Source: an uncultured Collinsella sp.
Lineage (GTDB): Bacteria; Actinomycetota; Coriobacteriia; Coriobacteriales; Coriobacteriaceae
Assembly: GCA_937989875.1 (NCBI GenBank)
Contig: CALKBO010000064.1
Location: 40,565-104,564, forward strand
Length of the DNA stretch: 64,000 nt
Reading direction: 5' to 3'
Below the pieces are notes generated by a model, which made no database searches, was not told where the DNA came from, and saw only the letters and a list, made by a program, of their open reading frames with translations. Numbering within the stretch: position 1 is the first letter of the stretch; the number at the start of each line of letters is the position of its first letter. Shown here one piece after another: positions 1-9,459 of this stretch. Position numbers and translations under genes: made by a program.

Positions 1-766
<766 letters not shown>

Positions 767-778
767 GGGACTCCTTAA

Positions 779-1684
779 CTAGCGACGCTTGCGCGACAGG
801 AAGCGCGCAAACAGGTTGAAGGCCAGAATGATCACCATCAGCAAGAGCGCGGTGCCGTAGGCTGCGTTCATGTTGATGCCGTCGTTGGCAAGCAGATACA
901 GGTGAACCGTCATGGGGCGGCCGGAATCGAGCGGCGAAATAGGTAGATTGATGGCCTGCCCCATGGTATAGAGCACCACCGCGGTCTCGCCAATGGCACG
1001 GCCGATGGCGAGAACGATGCCCGTGGCAATACGGCCAAAGGCAGAAGGAAGCACGATCTTGGAGACAACCTGCCACTTGGTGGCGCCCAGGCCATATGCG
1101 CCCCAGCGGATATAGCGCGGAACGGCGCGAATGGCCTCTTCGGTGGTACGCATGACGATGGGAAGCATCAAGAGCGCGAGTGCCAGGGCGGCCGAGACCA
1201 TCGAAAGGCCCAGGCCCATGGCCTCGACAAACAAGGCGTAGCCAAACAGGCCCATAACGATGGAGGGCACCGAGGCCAAAGCGTCAGCAGCGTAGCGAAT
1301 GAGCTCGACGACCTTGCCCTGCTTGGCGTACTCGGCCAGATAGACGGCTGCCAGCACAGCGATCGGCGTGCAGATAAGCATGGCGAGCGCCGTCACGTAG
1401 ACGGTCGAGACGATCGTGGGCCAAATTCCGCCCTCGGCGTTGACGCCCTGGGGCCAACCGAAGATAAAGTCGAGCGAGATGTGTGGCAGGCCGTTGATGA
1501 CCACGTAGGCGATGATAGCGACCAGCACCAGCGTGGTGATGTAGGCAGCGGCACGAAACACGCCAAGCATGATCTTGTTGGACAGGTCCTTGTTGATGCG
1601 GCCCTTCTTGCCGTGGGAAAGGGCACGCTTGATGCGCTCGCGCGACGAGGTCGTATCGACCGTCGTGTCAACGGAATCGGACAT
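779..1684 (-). CDS. pstA: Phosphate ABC transporter permease PstA
   Basis: One of the two membrane subunits forming the phosphate channel with PstC. The 301-residue protein has a basic cytoplasmic N-terminus, then about six hydrophobic segments, the first near residues 46-66. The EAA loop that docks on PstB is visible as GAYGLGATKWQVV, followed by the permease signature IGRAIGETAVVL. Length is normal for PstA. The start ATG lies 3 bp after the pstC stop, indicating tight coupling in the pst operon. Assignment as PstA rather than PstC rests on gene order (S-C-A-B) and on the shorter, PstA-like N-terminus. Confidence 0.95.
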   Translation of the reverse strand: MSDSVDTTVDTTSSRERIKRALSHGKKGRINKDLSNKIMLGVFRAAAYITTLVLVAIIAYVVINGLPHISLDFIFGWPQGVNAEGGIWPTIVSTVYVTALAMLICTPIAVLAAVYLAEYAKQGKVVELIRYAADALASVPSIVMGLFGYALFVEAMGLGLSMVSAALALALLMLPIVMRTTEEAIRAVPRYIRWGAYGLGATKWQVVSKIVLPSAFGRIATGIVLAIGRAIGETAVVLYTMGQAINLPISPLDSGRPMTVHLYLLANDGINMNAAYGTALLLMVIILAFNLFARFLSRKRR

Positions 1685-1687
1685 AGC

Positions 1688-2614
1688 CTACCCCCTCTTC
1701 TTCTTGGAAATCAGACGGACGATGCCCACCAGCGTGGCGGAGATGATAAACAGGACCACGCCCATGCCGAACAGCGCCGAGCGGTGCAGACCCGAGGAAT
1801 AGCTCATGTCGAGCGCAATCTGGCTCGTGAGCGTCGAGATGGGGCTCGCAATGCTGTCGGGAATAACCGGGGCGTTACCCACGACCATGAGCACGGCCAT
1901 GGTCTCGCCGATGGCACGGCCCATACCCAGCACGATGGCATCAACGATACCCAGCTTCGCGGCAGGTAGCACGACCTTATAGATGGTCTGCCACTTGGTG
2001 GCGCCCATGGCATACGATGCCTCGCGGATGCCCATGGGAATGGAATTGAGAGCATCGATGGTGAGCGTGGTGATGGTAGGGACGATCATGATGGCGAGCA
2101 CAAACCACGCCGTCAGCGCACCAAAACCAAGGCCGCCGGTCAGTTGTGCGATAAACGGGCGGATGATGATCATGCCGAAAAAGCCGTAGATGATAGAAGG
2201 GATGCCGGCCAGCAGGTCGACGGCAGGGCTGATGAGCTTGCGCACGCGCTTGCTGGCAATCTCGACCAGGTACACGGCCGTGCCCACACCTAGCGGCACG
2301 CCCATGGCGAGCGCACCGACGGTCACCAGACCCGAGCCGGCAAGCAGCGACAAGATTCCGTAGTGGCCCTCGGAAGGCGCCCACGTAAAGCTAAAGAAGT
2401 CCGCCAGACCGATGTCAGTAAAGACGGGCAGCGCCGAGTACGTGGTAAAGACAAAAATCAGGATGACGGTAACGACCGCCAAGAACGCGCAGGCAAAGAA
2501 GATCCACTGCAGCGCCTTCTCCTTGATATAGGTGCTGCGCGATACGAGCGCCAGCTCGCGCTTCTTGGGCGTCTGAACATTCTGCTCAGTCTGGGAGTTT
2601 TCCTGTGCTTCCAT
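1688..2614 (-). CDS. pstC: Phosphate ABC transporter permease PstC
   Basis: Membrane subunit of the phosphate importer, partner of PstA. The protein (308 residues from this ATG) has a roughly 40-residue cytoplasmic N-terminus and about six membrane segments. The EAA docking loop reads EASYAMGATKWQTI and is followed by GRAIGETMAVLMVVG. I chose the ATG at 2614 because a GGGGAG ribosome site lies 8 bp upstream; an in-frame GTG at 2623 would overlap the end of pstS. The gap to the pstS stop is one base, so translation is probably coupled. Confidence 0.95.
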   Translation of the reverse strand: MEAQENSQTEQNVQTPKKRELALVSRSTYIKEKALQWIFFACAFLAVVTVILIFVFTTYSALPVFTDIGLADFFSFTWAPSEGHYGILSLLAGSGLVTVGALAMGVPLGVGTAVYLVEIASKRVRKLISPAVDLLAGIPSIIYGFFGMIIIRPFIAQLTGGLGFGALTAWFVLAIMIVPTITTLTIDALNSIPMGIREASYAMGATKWQTIYKVVLPAAKLGIVDAIVLGMGRAIGETMAVLMVVGNAPVIPDSIASPISTLTSQIALDMSYSSGLHRSALFGMGVVLFIISATLVGIVRLISKKKRG

Positions 2615-2615
2615 G

Positions 2616-3452
2616 CTACTCACTCCCCTTCTCGTCGTTGGTGACGGGAATAAAGCCCGCCTCGCGAATCTGCTTGTCCATCTTTTCGGACGTCACATAG
2701 TCAATGTAATCCTGCGCCTGCTGCGAAGGCGCACCCTTCACAAAGAAGTAAAGGTCGCGCGAGATGGGATAGCCGCCACTCGCGACCGTCTTCTCGGACG
2801 CCTCAACATGATTGACCGAGACGGCCTTGACCGAGGTCTTGGCGTTGAGGCTATCGACGAAGCCCAGCGAAATGTAGCCGATGGCCCCACGCGAACGAGA
2901 TACCACGTCGCGCACCTGGCCCGTACCCGAAAGAACAGCCGAGCGGCGATCGAACGGCGTGCCATCCATCACGATGGTACGGAAGGCCTCGCGCGTACCG
3001 GACGCCTCGTCTCGGTTGATGACCTGAATCCTCAGGTCCTCGCCACCGACCTCTTTCCAATTGGTAATCTTGCCGGCGTAGATATCGCGGAGCTGCTCGG
3101 TCGAGAGGTTATCGACGGGGTTGTCGTCGTTCACGATGACCGCAATACCGTCGTGGGCAATGACGATGGGAGTCAGGCCCAGATCCTGTTCGTCGGCATT
3201 GAGTCCACGGGAGGAGCTGGCGATATCGGCCGTGCCGGCGCTGACGGCCTCGATCCCAGCGGAAGAACCCAAACCGGAAACGAGCACGTCGATGCCGGTC
3301 TCCTCCTTAAAGCCCTCGGCCGCAATCTCGGCGATAGGAAGGCAGGTCGTGGAGCCGGCCACGGTAATGGAAGAGGTAGAAGATCCCGAAGAACAGGCGC
3401 ACAGCGTAAGCGTAAACACAGCGGCGCTCAGGACCGATACGATCTTTCTCAT
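2616..3452 (-). CDS. pstS: Phosphate-binding lipoprotein PstS
   Basis: Extracytoplasmic phosphate receptor of the Pst system. The 278-residue protein starts with a lipoprotein signal (MRKIVSVLSAAVFTLTLCAC) in which a cysteine near residue 20 is the likely lipid anchor, followed by a Ser/Thr linker. The mature part shows the PBP-like fold signatures of PstS: AGSTTCLPIAE near the start, a GLGSSAGIEAV loop, SSRGL, and RDEASGTREAF, which contacts phosphate in this family. The ATG overlaps the pgeF stop by 4 bp (ATGA). The length is on the short side for PstS but normal for Firmicutes and Actinomycetota versions. Confidence 0.95.
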   Translation of the reverse strand: MRKIVSVLSAAVFTLTLCACSSGSSTSSITVAGSTTCLPIAEIAAEGFKEETGIDVLVSGLGSSAGIEAVSAGTADIASSSRGLNADEQDLGLTPIVIAHDGIAVIVNDDNPVDNLSTEQLRDIYAGKITNWKEVGGEDLRIQVINRDEASGTREAFRTIVMDGTPFDRRSAVLSGTGQVRDVVSRSRGAIGYISLGFVDSLNAKTSVKAVSVNHVEASEKTVASGGYPISRDLYFFVKGAPSQQAQDYIDYVTSEKMDKQIREAGFIPVTNDEKGSE

Positions 3453-4249
3453 AGCATCATGCCGATCGCAGCATGGCGCCCACAGGTGCCGTCCTCGTTA
3501 CGGTAGGAATAAAAGCGGTCGTTCTGACGCACGGTCGAAAGCTGGGTATCCACGATATTATCCGCGTCGACACCGACATCTACCAGCGCCTCGCGAATGG
3601 CAGCGGAAAGATCAAGCATGCGAGAGGTATTCGCATCGATGCAAGAGAACTCGGCGGCAAAGCGATCCATGAGTTCCTGGGATACCTCATATTCGTCACC
3701 CAAGATATGGGGGCCGATATAGGCGGAAACGTCGCTCGCATCGCAACCGGCAGCATCGCAAAGCGCCTGGCACGCCTTGGCGGAAATACGTGCAATCGTG
3801 CCCTTCCAACCGGAGTGCACCACGGCAAATCCGCCGGGGGCCACCAGCACCACGGGAACACAGTCGGCAAAGCAGAGCAGCACGGGCACGTTATGCGCCG
3901 TGCAGACGATGGCATCACAGCCCTCGGCAATCTGCTCGCGAACGTCCTCAAGGTCATCGGCGCCGTTCGAGGTCACCGCAACGATATGATCACCATGGAC
4001 CTGATTGGGAACGAGCAGGTTGTGCTCGCACTCGGCGGCACCCATAGCCTCGAGCGCACGACGACGATTTTCTTGAACAGCAAAGGGGTCATCGCCAACA
4101 TGCGAGCCCAAGTTGAGTGAGGAGTACGCATCTTCGGAAACGCCACCGGCGCGCTCGGTGAAGGCAAAGCGAACATCGGATGTCGCGCCCTCCACCAACG
4201 TAACTCCATCATGGTCGACACGCGAAACTTTGTCCGCACGTGCTGCCAT
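3449..4249 (-). CDS. pgeF: Laccase-domain protein PgeF/YlmD family
   Basis: Member of the YfiH/YlmD/LACC1 family, described as peptidoglycan-editing factor and as a zinc-dependent purine nucleoside phosphorylase/deaminase. The conserved metal-site segments are visible: a LCFADCVPVVLV cysteine motif and AVVHSGWKGTIARI. The 266-residue length fits the family. I chose the ATG at 4249 because AGGAGG lies 7 bp upstream; an upstream start at 4270 would bury that site in coding sequence. In many genomes this gene sits next to ftsZ. Here it is separated from ftsZ by a terminator and overlaps pstS by 4 bp, so it is the first gene of the phosphate operon. A phosphorolytic enzyme under phosphate control is an attractive but unproven link. 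Confidence 0.9.
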   Translation of the reverse strand: MAARADKVSRVDHDGVTLVEGATSDVRFAFTERAGGVSEDAYSSLNLGSHVGDDPFAVQENRRRALEAMGAAECEHNLLVPNQVHGDHIVAVTSNGADDLEDVREQIAEGCDAIVCTAHNVPVLLCFADCVPVVLVAPGGFAVVHSGWKGTIARISAKACQALCDAAGCDASDVSAYIGPHILGDEYEVSQELMDRFAAEFSCIDANTSRMLDLSAAIREALVDVGVDADNIVDTQLSTVRQNDRFYSYRNEDGTCGRHAAIGMML

Positions 4250-4354
4250 ACTAAAGCCTCCTAATAACACAAGTACCGCGGCATCGCCGCTACAGCCCGC
4301 GTTTATACGGCTGTCATACTTCTCTAAAAGGATACCTGCTGCGCTGGAGGCAAT

Positions 4355-4372
4355 CGTAAAGGGAACGTAAAG
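4355..4372 (-). promoter_or_regulatory. Candidate PHO box upstream of pgeF-pst
   Basis: On the minus strand two copies of CTTTACG occur exactly 11 bp apart about 106-123 bp upstream of the pgeF start. Direct repeats with 11-bp spacing are the known architecture of PhoB/PhoP binding sites. A TATCCT hexamer about 20 bp downstream of the box could serve as the -10. The match is to architecture, not to a known consensus for this class. Confidence 0.5.
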
Positions 4373-4407
4373 AGATTGGAGGTTCTAGTTTACAAAGTCG
4401 AAATAAA

Positions 4408-4434
4408 AAGGGCGTGTCCATACGGACACGCCCC
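4408..4434 (-). terminator. Rho-independent terminator of ftsZ
   Basis: A perfect 10-bp stem (GGGCGTGTCC / GGACACGCCC, 4-base loop) followed on the minus strand by TTTTTATTT, 26 bp past the ftsZ stop. It separates the ftsZ transcript from the pgeF-pst operon. Confidence 0.9.
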
Positions 4435-4459
4435 TGTGCACAACAATGCAAAGAACGAC

Positions 4460-5614
4460 TTAGAAGCTACCGCGCTTCAGGAAGTCGGGAAGCTCGAACT
4501 GATCGTTGCCGAAGTTAGGAAGCTCGGTGCCACCGACGTTGCGGGTCGGAGCGGCCTGAGCCGGGCTCGTGGCAGGAGCGGTGCGCTGCGGCTCAGCGGA
4601 GGCAGCGGCCTTGCTCTGAGACTGCTGAGCAGCAAAGAGCTCGTCCTGACGGTTGACGTTGGAGTCGGAGAAGCCCGTAGCGATGACGGTGATACGCACC
4701 TGATCGCCCAGGGACTCGTCGACAACGGTACCGAAGATGATGTTGGCCTCGGGGTCGACGGCGTTGGCGACAACGTCGGCGGCGTCGCTGATCTCCTGGA
4801 TGCCCAGGTCCTTGGAACCGGCGATGGAGAGCAGCACGCGCGTGGCGCCATCGATGGAGCTCTCGAGCAGCGGGCTGGAGATGGCCTGCTGGGCAGCGTC
4901 GACGGCACGGGTGTCCCCAGAAGAGGTACCGATACCCATCATGGCGGTACCGGCCTGCTTCATGATGGTCTTAACATCGGCGAAGTCCAGGTTGATGATA
5001 CCGGGGACGGTGATGAGGTCGGTGATGCCCTGGGTGCCCTGGGAAAGGACGCCATCGGCAATCGCGAAGGCCTCGAGCATGGTGGTCTTCTTCTCGGCGA
5101 TGTCGAGCAGCTTATCGTTAGGGATGACGATCATGGTGTCGACGCAATCGGAGAGGGTCTTAATGCCCTCCTCGGCGCTCTTCTTGCGCTTGCGGCCCTC
5201 GAAGGTGAAGGGCTTGGTCACGACGGCGACGGTCAGCGCACCGACCTCGTTCATCGCGATATCGGCAACGATGGGAGCAGCGCCGGTACCGGTGCCACCG
5301 CCCTCGCCGCAGGTGATGAACACCATGTCGGCGCCAGCGAGCGCCTCGGCAATGTCGTCGCGGGACTCATCGGCAGCCTTGCGGCCAACCTCGGGGTTGG
5401 CGCCGGCGCCCAGGCCGCGGGTAAGGTCGGTGCCGATGTGCACCTTGATATCGGCATCAGAGATCGCGAGTGCCTGAGCATCGGTGTTGATGGCAACAAA
5501 CTCGACGCCGCGGATGCCCTCTTCGATCATTCGATTGACCGCGTTGGTACCGCCGCCGCCGACGCCGACCACCTTAATGACGGCAAGGTAGTTGTTGATC
5601 TCTGTCTCGTGCAT
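4460..5614 (-). CDS. ftsZ: Cell division GTPase FtsZ
   Basis: Tubulin-like GTPase that forms the Z ring at midcell. The 384-residue protein carries the tubulin signature GGGTGTG at residues 105-111 inside TCGEGGGTGTGAAP, the synergy-loop region GIINLDFADVKT, and a typical C-terminal peptide (FELPDFLKRGSF) used for partner binding. The ATG at 5614 is chosen for GGAGG 6 bp upstream; the reading frame extends 10 codons further but without a ribosome site. The gene is separated from ftsQ by about 200 bp and is followed by its own terminator, so it can be transcribed independently of the rest of the dcw cluster. No ftsA precedes it, as is common in Actinomycetota. Confidence 0.98.
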   Translation of the reverse strand: MHETEINNYLAVIKVVGVGGGGTNAVNRMIEEGIRGVEFVAINTDAQALAISDADIKVHIGTDLTRGLGAGANPEVGRKAADESRDDIAEALAGADMVFITCGEGGGTGTGAAPIVADIAMNEVGALTVAVVTKPFTFEGRKRKKSAEEGIKTLSDCVDTMIVIPNDKLLDIAEKKTTMLEAFAIADGVLSQGTQGITDLITVPGIINLDFADVKTIMKQAGTAMMGIGTSSGDTRAVDAAQQAISSPLLESSIDGATRVLLSIAGSKDLGIQEISDAADVVANAVDPEANIIFGTVVDESLGDQVRITVIATGFSDSNVNRQDELFAAQQSQSKAAASAEPQRTAPATSPAQAAPTRNVGGTELPNFGNDQFELPDFLKRGSF

Positions 5615-5670
5615 GTCGGTCCTCCGAACAAAGGTTATAGCCATAGCATGGGTCGACCCCTGCGCACATT

Positions 5671-5688
5671 AACCTTCAGGTTGAAAGT
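5671..5688 (-). promoter_or_regulatory. Inverted-repeat element in the ftsQ-ftsZ intergenic region
   Basis: The 199-bp gap 5615-5813 is AT-rich compared with its neighbours. It holds, on the minus strand, ACTTTCAACCTGAAGGTT, ending 57 bp before the ftsZ start. The same TTCAAGTTGA-type half-sites recur upstream of mraZ (20191-20216) and of the secreted hydrolase at 60886. A promoter for ftsZ probably lies here, but I cannot fix the -10/-35 with confidence. Confidence 0.4.
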
Positions 5689-5813
5689 AAATGCAAAGGT
5701 AAACCGTATTATGTTTGCACATTATGAACGTATCAGTCAAATAATTGACCGTGAAAACCAAACAAACCAGATAAACGGCGTGGTATGGCCCCTCAACAAA
5801 GCATCAACCAGCG

Positions 5814-7070
5814 CTACGAGGTCGGAGCGTTCCTAAATGTATAGTTACCCGGAGAGCGCACATTGATATACGTTACGCCCTCTACCTGCGAAAGCAGCTT
5901 GGTGACTACGCGCTCCTTCTTGACGATATCGTTCGAATCGCCCAGCGACACCTCAATGCCGTTATTGAGGTTTGCCGAGATGGCTTCGACCGAAGGCGTG
6001 GAAATATCCTTGACTTGTCCCAAGAACTCGCTCGAAAAACCACGCACATAATCCAAGCCAGCCTTAACGGCCTTGGAGCTCACTGCCTGGCCGGAAACCG
6101 GAGCGACATCCGCCGAGACATCAGTCAACAACACCGCGCCATAGTGCTTAGCGAGCGCCAGCGCGGCATCGATTCCGGTCAAGGTATTTGAGCCCTGCCC
6201 TGTCGTGATGACGTTGCCTTGGTCGTCCACTTCGACCGACGTCGACAGTGGGGCGATCCAGGTGTCATCATCCCCGATGGCCCAGGCAAGGTCATCGGAA
6301 CTGATATAGGCAATTGCGATGACCTTGCGCTCCATCGGCGTAATGATGAGCGTATGCGGGAACTGACGCTGGACATCCACGCCCGAGACCCACGGATTCT
6401 GCTTGAGGTCCTCGGTAATCTGGTCGGGATCGACGTTAAAAAGCGACGTTCCCTCGGGCAAATCGATCAGCTGGATAGCATCGTGCTTCGTCACATGCTC
6501 GCTGCCTTGAATCTGAATATCAGTGGCGGTAAACAATCCAGAGTTGATCACCACGATGGCAACGACGACGAGCACGGCCAAGGCGGCCAGAACGCCGCCC
6601 ACGATTTTGCCTTTGCCTGCAACGACAGAAGCGGCGTCTGATGTTTTATTTACCATCGCCCCAAGTGAAGACAACGGGTTGACGCTTTTTTTACCCGAAG
6701 GCTTCTTGGCGGTAGCCGGCACCGATGTCAGCGAGCGCGGTTTCGATGCGCCCAGCGTGCGACCTGGACGCGGCGCTTTAGTTCCCGTCGAGGGCTTAGG
6801 AGTTGCCATGGGACGGGCGGGTTTGGCGCCCATAACAGGCTTTGACGTCACCGAGGGACGCGAGGACTTTTTTGCGGCCGGACGATTACCGAGCTGCGAG
6901 CCGACAACCGGACGACTGGTCTGTCGAGCATGCCCGACAGACTTAGAGTGCGCGACGGTATTGCGTTGAGGTTTGGCAGGCGCGCCGGAACGCCCTCCGG
7001 CGCGGCGGAAGGTGGGTTTCGATGCTCTAGAAGCCGAGGAATTTAACTTCCGGTCTGAGCTCGATGCCAT
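5814..7070 (-). CDS. ftsQ: Cell division protein FtsQ (DivIB)
   Basis: Bitopic divisome protein linking FtsB/FtsL to the septal synthase. The 418-residue protein has a long basic, Pro/Ser/Lys-rich cytoplasmic tail (residues 1-155), one membrane segment near 156-176, and an extracellular POTRA domain starting at TDIQIQGSEHVTKHDAIQ, followed by the FtsQ domain. The N-terminal tail is much longer than in E. coli but such tails are common in Actinomycetota. GGGAGG precedes the ATG at 7070 closely. The first 44 bp overlap the 3' end of murB in another frame, so translation of the two is probably coupled. Confidence 0.92.
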   Translation of the reverse strand: MASSSDRKLNSSASRASKPTFRRAGGRSGAPAKPQRNTVAHSKSVGHARQTSRPVVGSQLGNRPAAKKSSRPSVTSKPVMGAKPARPMATPKPSTGTKAPRPGRTLGASKPRSLTSVPATAKKPSGKKSVNPLSSLGAMVNKTSDAASVVAGKGKIVGGVLAALAVLVVVAIVVINSGLFTATDIQIQGSEHVTKHDAIQLIDLPEGTSLFNVDPDQITEDLKQNPWVSGVDVQRQFPHTLIITPMERKVIAIAYISSDDLAWAIGDDDTWIAPLSTSVEVDDQGNVITTGQGSNTLTGIDAALALAKHYGAVLLTDVSADVAPVSGQAVSSKAVKAGLDYVRGFSSEFLGQVKDISTPSVEAISANLNNGIEVSLGDSNDIVKKERVVTKLLSQVEGVTYINVRSPGNYTFRNAPTS

Positions 7071-7938
7071 ACGCCTCCCTCACCTTTCCGTGCACATGTC
7101 TGATAACCGCGGCAACGTCATCGGCCGAGGCAGTTCCGTTATTAACGATAAAATTAGCGTGAACGGGCGAAACTTCCGCGCCGCCAATCGAAAAACCCTT
7201 TAATCCACAATCCTCGATAAGCTTGCCCACACTCGCATCGGGCGGGTTGCGAAAGACCGACCCGCAGGATGCGCGACCCATGGGCTGCGTACGCTTGCGC
7301 CTCGTCAGGTACCGCTCCATGCGCTCGCGAATGTCGGCCTTGGGCGCCGGTTTAAGCTTGAGCACGCACTCGAGGATAATCTCATTGCGGGGAAGGCTAC
7401 ATTCGCGGTAGCCCCAAGTGATCTCGGACCCCGCATAATGCTTGATACCGGATGCCGGGTCAAACGTTACGACATCCTCAACCAGCGAGCCAATCCACTC
7501 GGTCCGTGTGCCGGCATTCATAGATATCGCACCGCCGACCGAACCAGGGATGCCAACGGCAAACTCAAGGCCCGAGAGGCTACGCGACAGGGCATCGTTG
7601 ACCAGGCGCGCAAACATCACGCCCGCACCGACCGTCAGCGTACAACCGTCATCGGCAACAACCGTGCGCTGAAACTCACGTCCGAGCGAAATGACGGCGC
7701 CGCGATAACCGCCATCGGCAACCAGCAGATTGGAGCCCTTGCCGATGATGACCCACGGCACCTGCTCGCGATCGAGCACCGCCACGGCGCGGCGGAGGGC
7801 ATGATAGCTATGGCACGTCACAAAGAGGTCGGCCTTGCCGCCGATACGATAGCTCGTATGACGCGCAAGGCGCTCGTCCTCGATCACATCCGTGTCGATC
7901 ATGCCCGAGAGCGCCATGACGGCGTTAAACAGACCCAT
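7027..7938 (-). CDS. murB: UDP-N-acetylenolpyruvoylglucosamine reductase MurB
   Basis: NADPH- and FAD-dependent reductase making UDP-MurNAc, the second committed step of peptidoglycan synthesis in the cytoplasm. Visible motifs are the FAD-binding segments RIGGKADLFV, GKGSNLLV and GIPGSVGGAISMNAG, the active-site serine segment SCGSVFRNPP, and the C-terminal VHANFIVN with the family's last catalytic region. Length (303) fits MurB. The gene begins just after the murC stop and overlaps ftsQ by 44 bp at its end. Confidence 0.97.
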   Translation of the reverse strand: MGLFNAVMALSGMIDTDVIEDERLARHTSYRIGGKADLFVTCHSYHALRRAVAVLDREQVPWVIIGKGSNLLVADGGYRGAVISLGREFQRTVVADDGCTLTVGAGVMFARLVNDALSRSLSGLEFAVGIPGSVGGAISMNAGTRTEWIGSLVEDVVTFDPASGIKHYAGSEITWGYRECSLPRNEIILECVLKLKPAPKADIRERMERYLTRRKRTQPMGRASCGSVFRNPPDASVGKLIEDCGLKGFSIGGAEVSPVHANFIVNNGTASADDVAAVIRHVHGKVREAYGIELRPEVKFLGF

Positions 7939-7943
7939 TAGAC

Positions 7944-9362
7944 TTAAGCGTCTTTCTTGGCAGTCAAATACTCGATAAACTCGGGGCCGACGGTCGTAAC
8001 GTCACCGGCACCCATAGTGAGCAGCAAGTCGCCCTCGCCCACCATCTGCTCGAGCTCCTGATTGAGCTCAAGACGGCTGGAGCAGTACACGACCTCCTTG
8101 CCAGGATGCTTGGCGCGCACGGTATCGGCGAGCATCTTAGAGGTAACACCCGGAATGGGCATCTCGCCAGCCGAGAACACATCAATCAGCAGCAGTTTAT
8201 CGGCATTGGCAAATGCATCGGCAAAGTCGTCGCACAGGGCCTGCAGGCGCGAATAGCGGTGCGGCTGGAACACGACGTCGACGTGCTTGTAGCCCAGCGA
8301 CGAAGCGGCAGCAAGCGTCGCCTTGATCTCGGTGGGGTGATGGCCGTAATCATCGACCACGGTGATGCCATCGATATCGCCCACGTGGGTAAAGCGACGA
8401 CGGACGCCCTCAAAGCTCGAAAGCGCCTTGGCGGCGGCGTCGATGTCAAGGCCCAGGACATGGGCGACGGTGAGCACCGCCGTGGCGTTGAGCATGTTGT
8501 GGCGACCGGGATTACTCTTGATCTCCACAGCGTGCTCAGTGCCGTCCTCAAAGCGAACGATAAAGTCGCTCTGGATGCCCTTGACATCCGGGTGCATGCA
8601 GACGATGTCGTTGCTCTCGGCAAAGCCGTAGGAAAGCACGTGACGGCCCGTCGACTTGGCGAGCTCGACCAGATGCGGGTCCTCACCGCAGACGATGACG
8701 GTGCCGTCCTCGCCCACCAGGCTCATGAATTTGGCGAAAGTCGCCTCGATCTCCTCGATACCCGAGTAGTGATCGAGGTGGTCGGCCTCGACGTTGGTCA
8801 CAATGACCACGTTGGGGTTCAGGAACAGGAAGGAACTGTCGGACTCGTCGGCCTCGGCGACAAAGTAGTCGCCCGAGCCGTTCTTGCCGTTCGTGTCATA
8901 GCCCTCGACGATGCCACCGATCAGGAAGCTCGGATCCAGACCCATGCGGTCGAGCATGGTGGCGCACATCGAAGACGTGGTGGTCTTGCCATGCGTGCCG
9001 GCAACAGCGACGGTGGTGTAGCCGTGGCCCAAAGCAGAGAGCATCTTGGCACGGGGCCACACGGGAATACCAAGCTCGCGAGCGCGCACGAGTTCAGGGT
9101 TGGACTCCGGAATAGCGGTGGAGACAACAACCACGTCGGGCTTGACCTCGTCGATCGTGGCGGCCTCATGGCCCACATGCACCTTCACACCAGCGCGGGT
9201 AAGCTGGCGGATATAACGTGACGTCTTAAGGTCGGAGCCGGTAACGGCATAACCGCGCTCGTGCAGAACGAGGGCGATGCCGCTCATGCCGGCGCCGCCG
9301 ATACCGATAAAGTGGGCGCTCTTAAACTCGGGCGCGGAGGTTGCAGTCTGGGAATCAGCCAT
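7944..9362 (-). CDS. murC: UDP-N-acetylmuramate--L-alanine ligase MurC
   Basis: ATP-dependent ligase adding L-Ala to UDP-MurNAc. The Rossmann-like N-terminal domain begins HFIGIGGAGMSGIA, the ATP P-loop GTHGKTTT lies at residues 122-129, and the central-domain signature EADESDSSFL and VDDYGHHPTEI are present. From the ATG at 9362 the protein is 472 residues. An AAGGAG ribosome site lies 11 bp upstream, slightly far; an in-frame GTG at 9389 is possible but would place that site inside the coding region. The 97-bp gap to murG holds no recognisable element. Confidence 0.96.
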   Translation of the reverse strand: MADSQTATSAPEFKSAHFIGIGGAGMSGIALVLHERGYAVTGSDLKTSRYIRQLTRAGVKVHVGHEAATIDEVKPDVVVVSTAIPESNPELVRARELGIPVWPRAKMLSALGHGYTTVAVAGTHGKTTTSSMCATMLDRMGLDPSFLIGGIVEGYDTNGKNGSGDYFVAEADESDSSFLFLNPNVVIVTNVEADHLDHYSGIEEIEATFAKFMSLVGEDGTVIVCGEDPHLVELAKSTGRHVLSYGFAESNDIVCMHPDVKGIQSDFIVRFEDGTEHAVEIKSNPGRHNMLNATAVLTVAHVLGLDIDAAAKALSSFEGVRRRFTHVGDIDGITVVDDYGHHPTEIKATLAAASSLGYKHVDVVFQPHRYSRLQALCDDFADAFANADKLLLIDVFSAGEMPIPGVTSKMLADTVRAKHPGKEVVYCSSRLELNQELEQMVGEGDLLLTMGAGDVTTVGPEFIEYLTAKKDA

Positions 9363-9459
9363 GTGCTCGTGTACTCCTTGCGTAAACACTGCCTGTAACC
9401 CGTTAACTGTACCGCACCTACCGCATCAGCGCGAGGGCGACCGACGATATCCCGTCTAA

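Noticed and set aside
4376..5836. 486-codon plus-strand frame over ftsZ
   Set aside because: Antisense to ftsZ; low-complexity Gly/Val/Asp composition.
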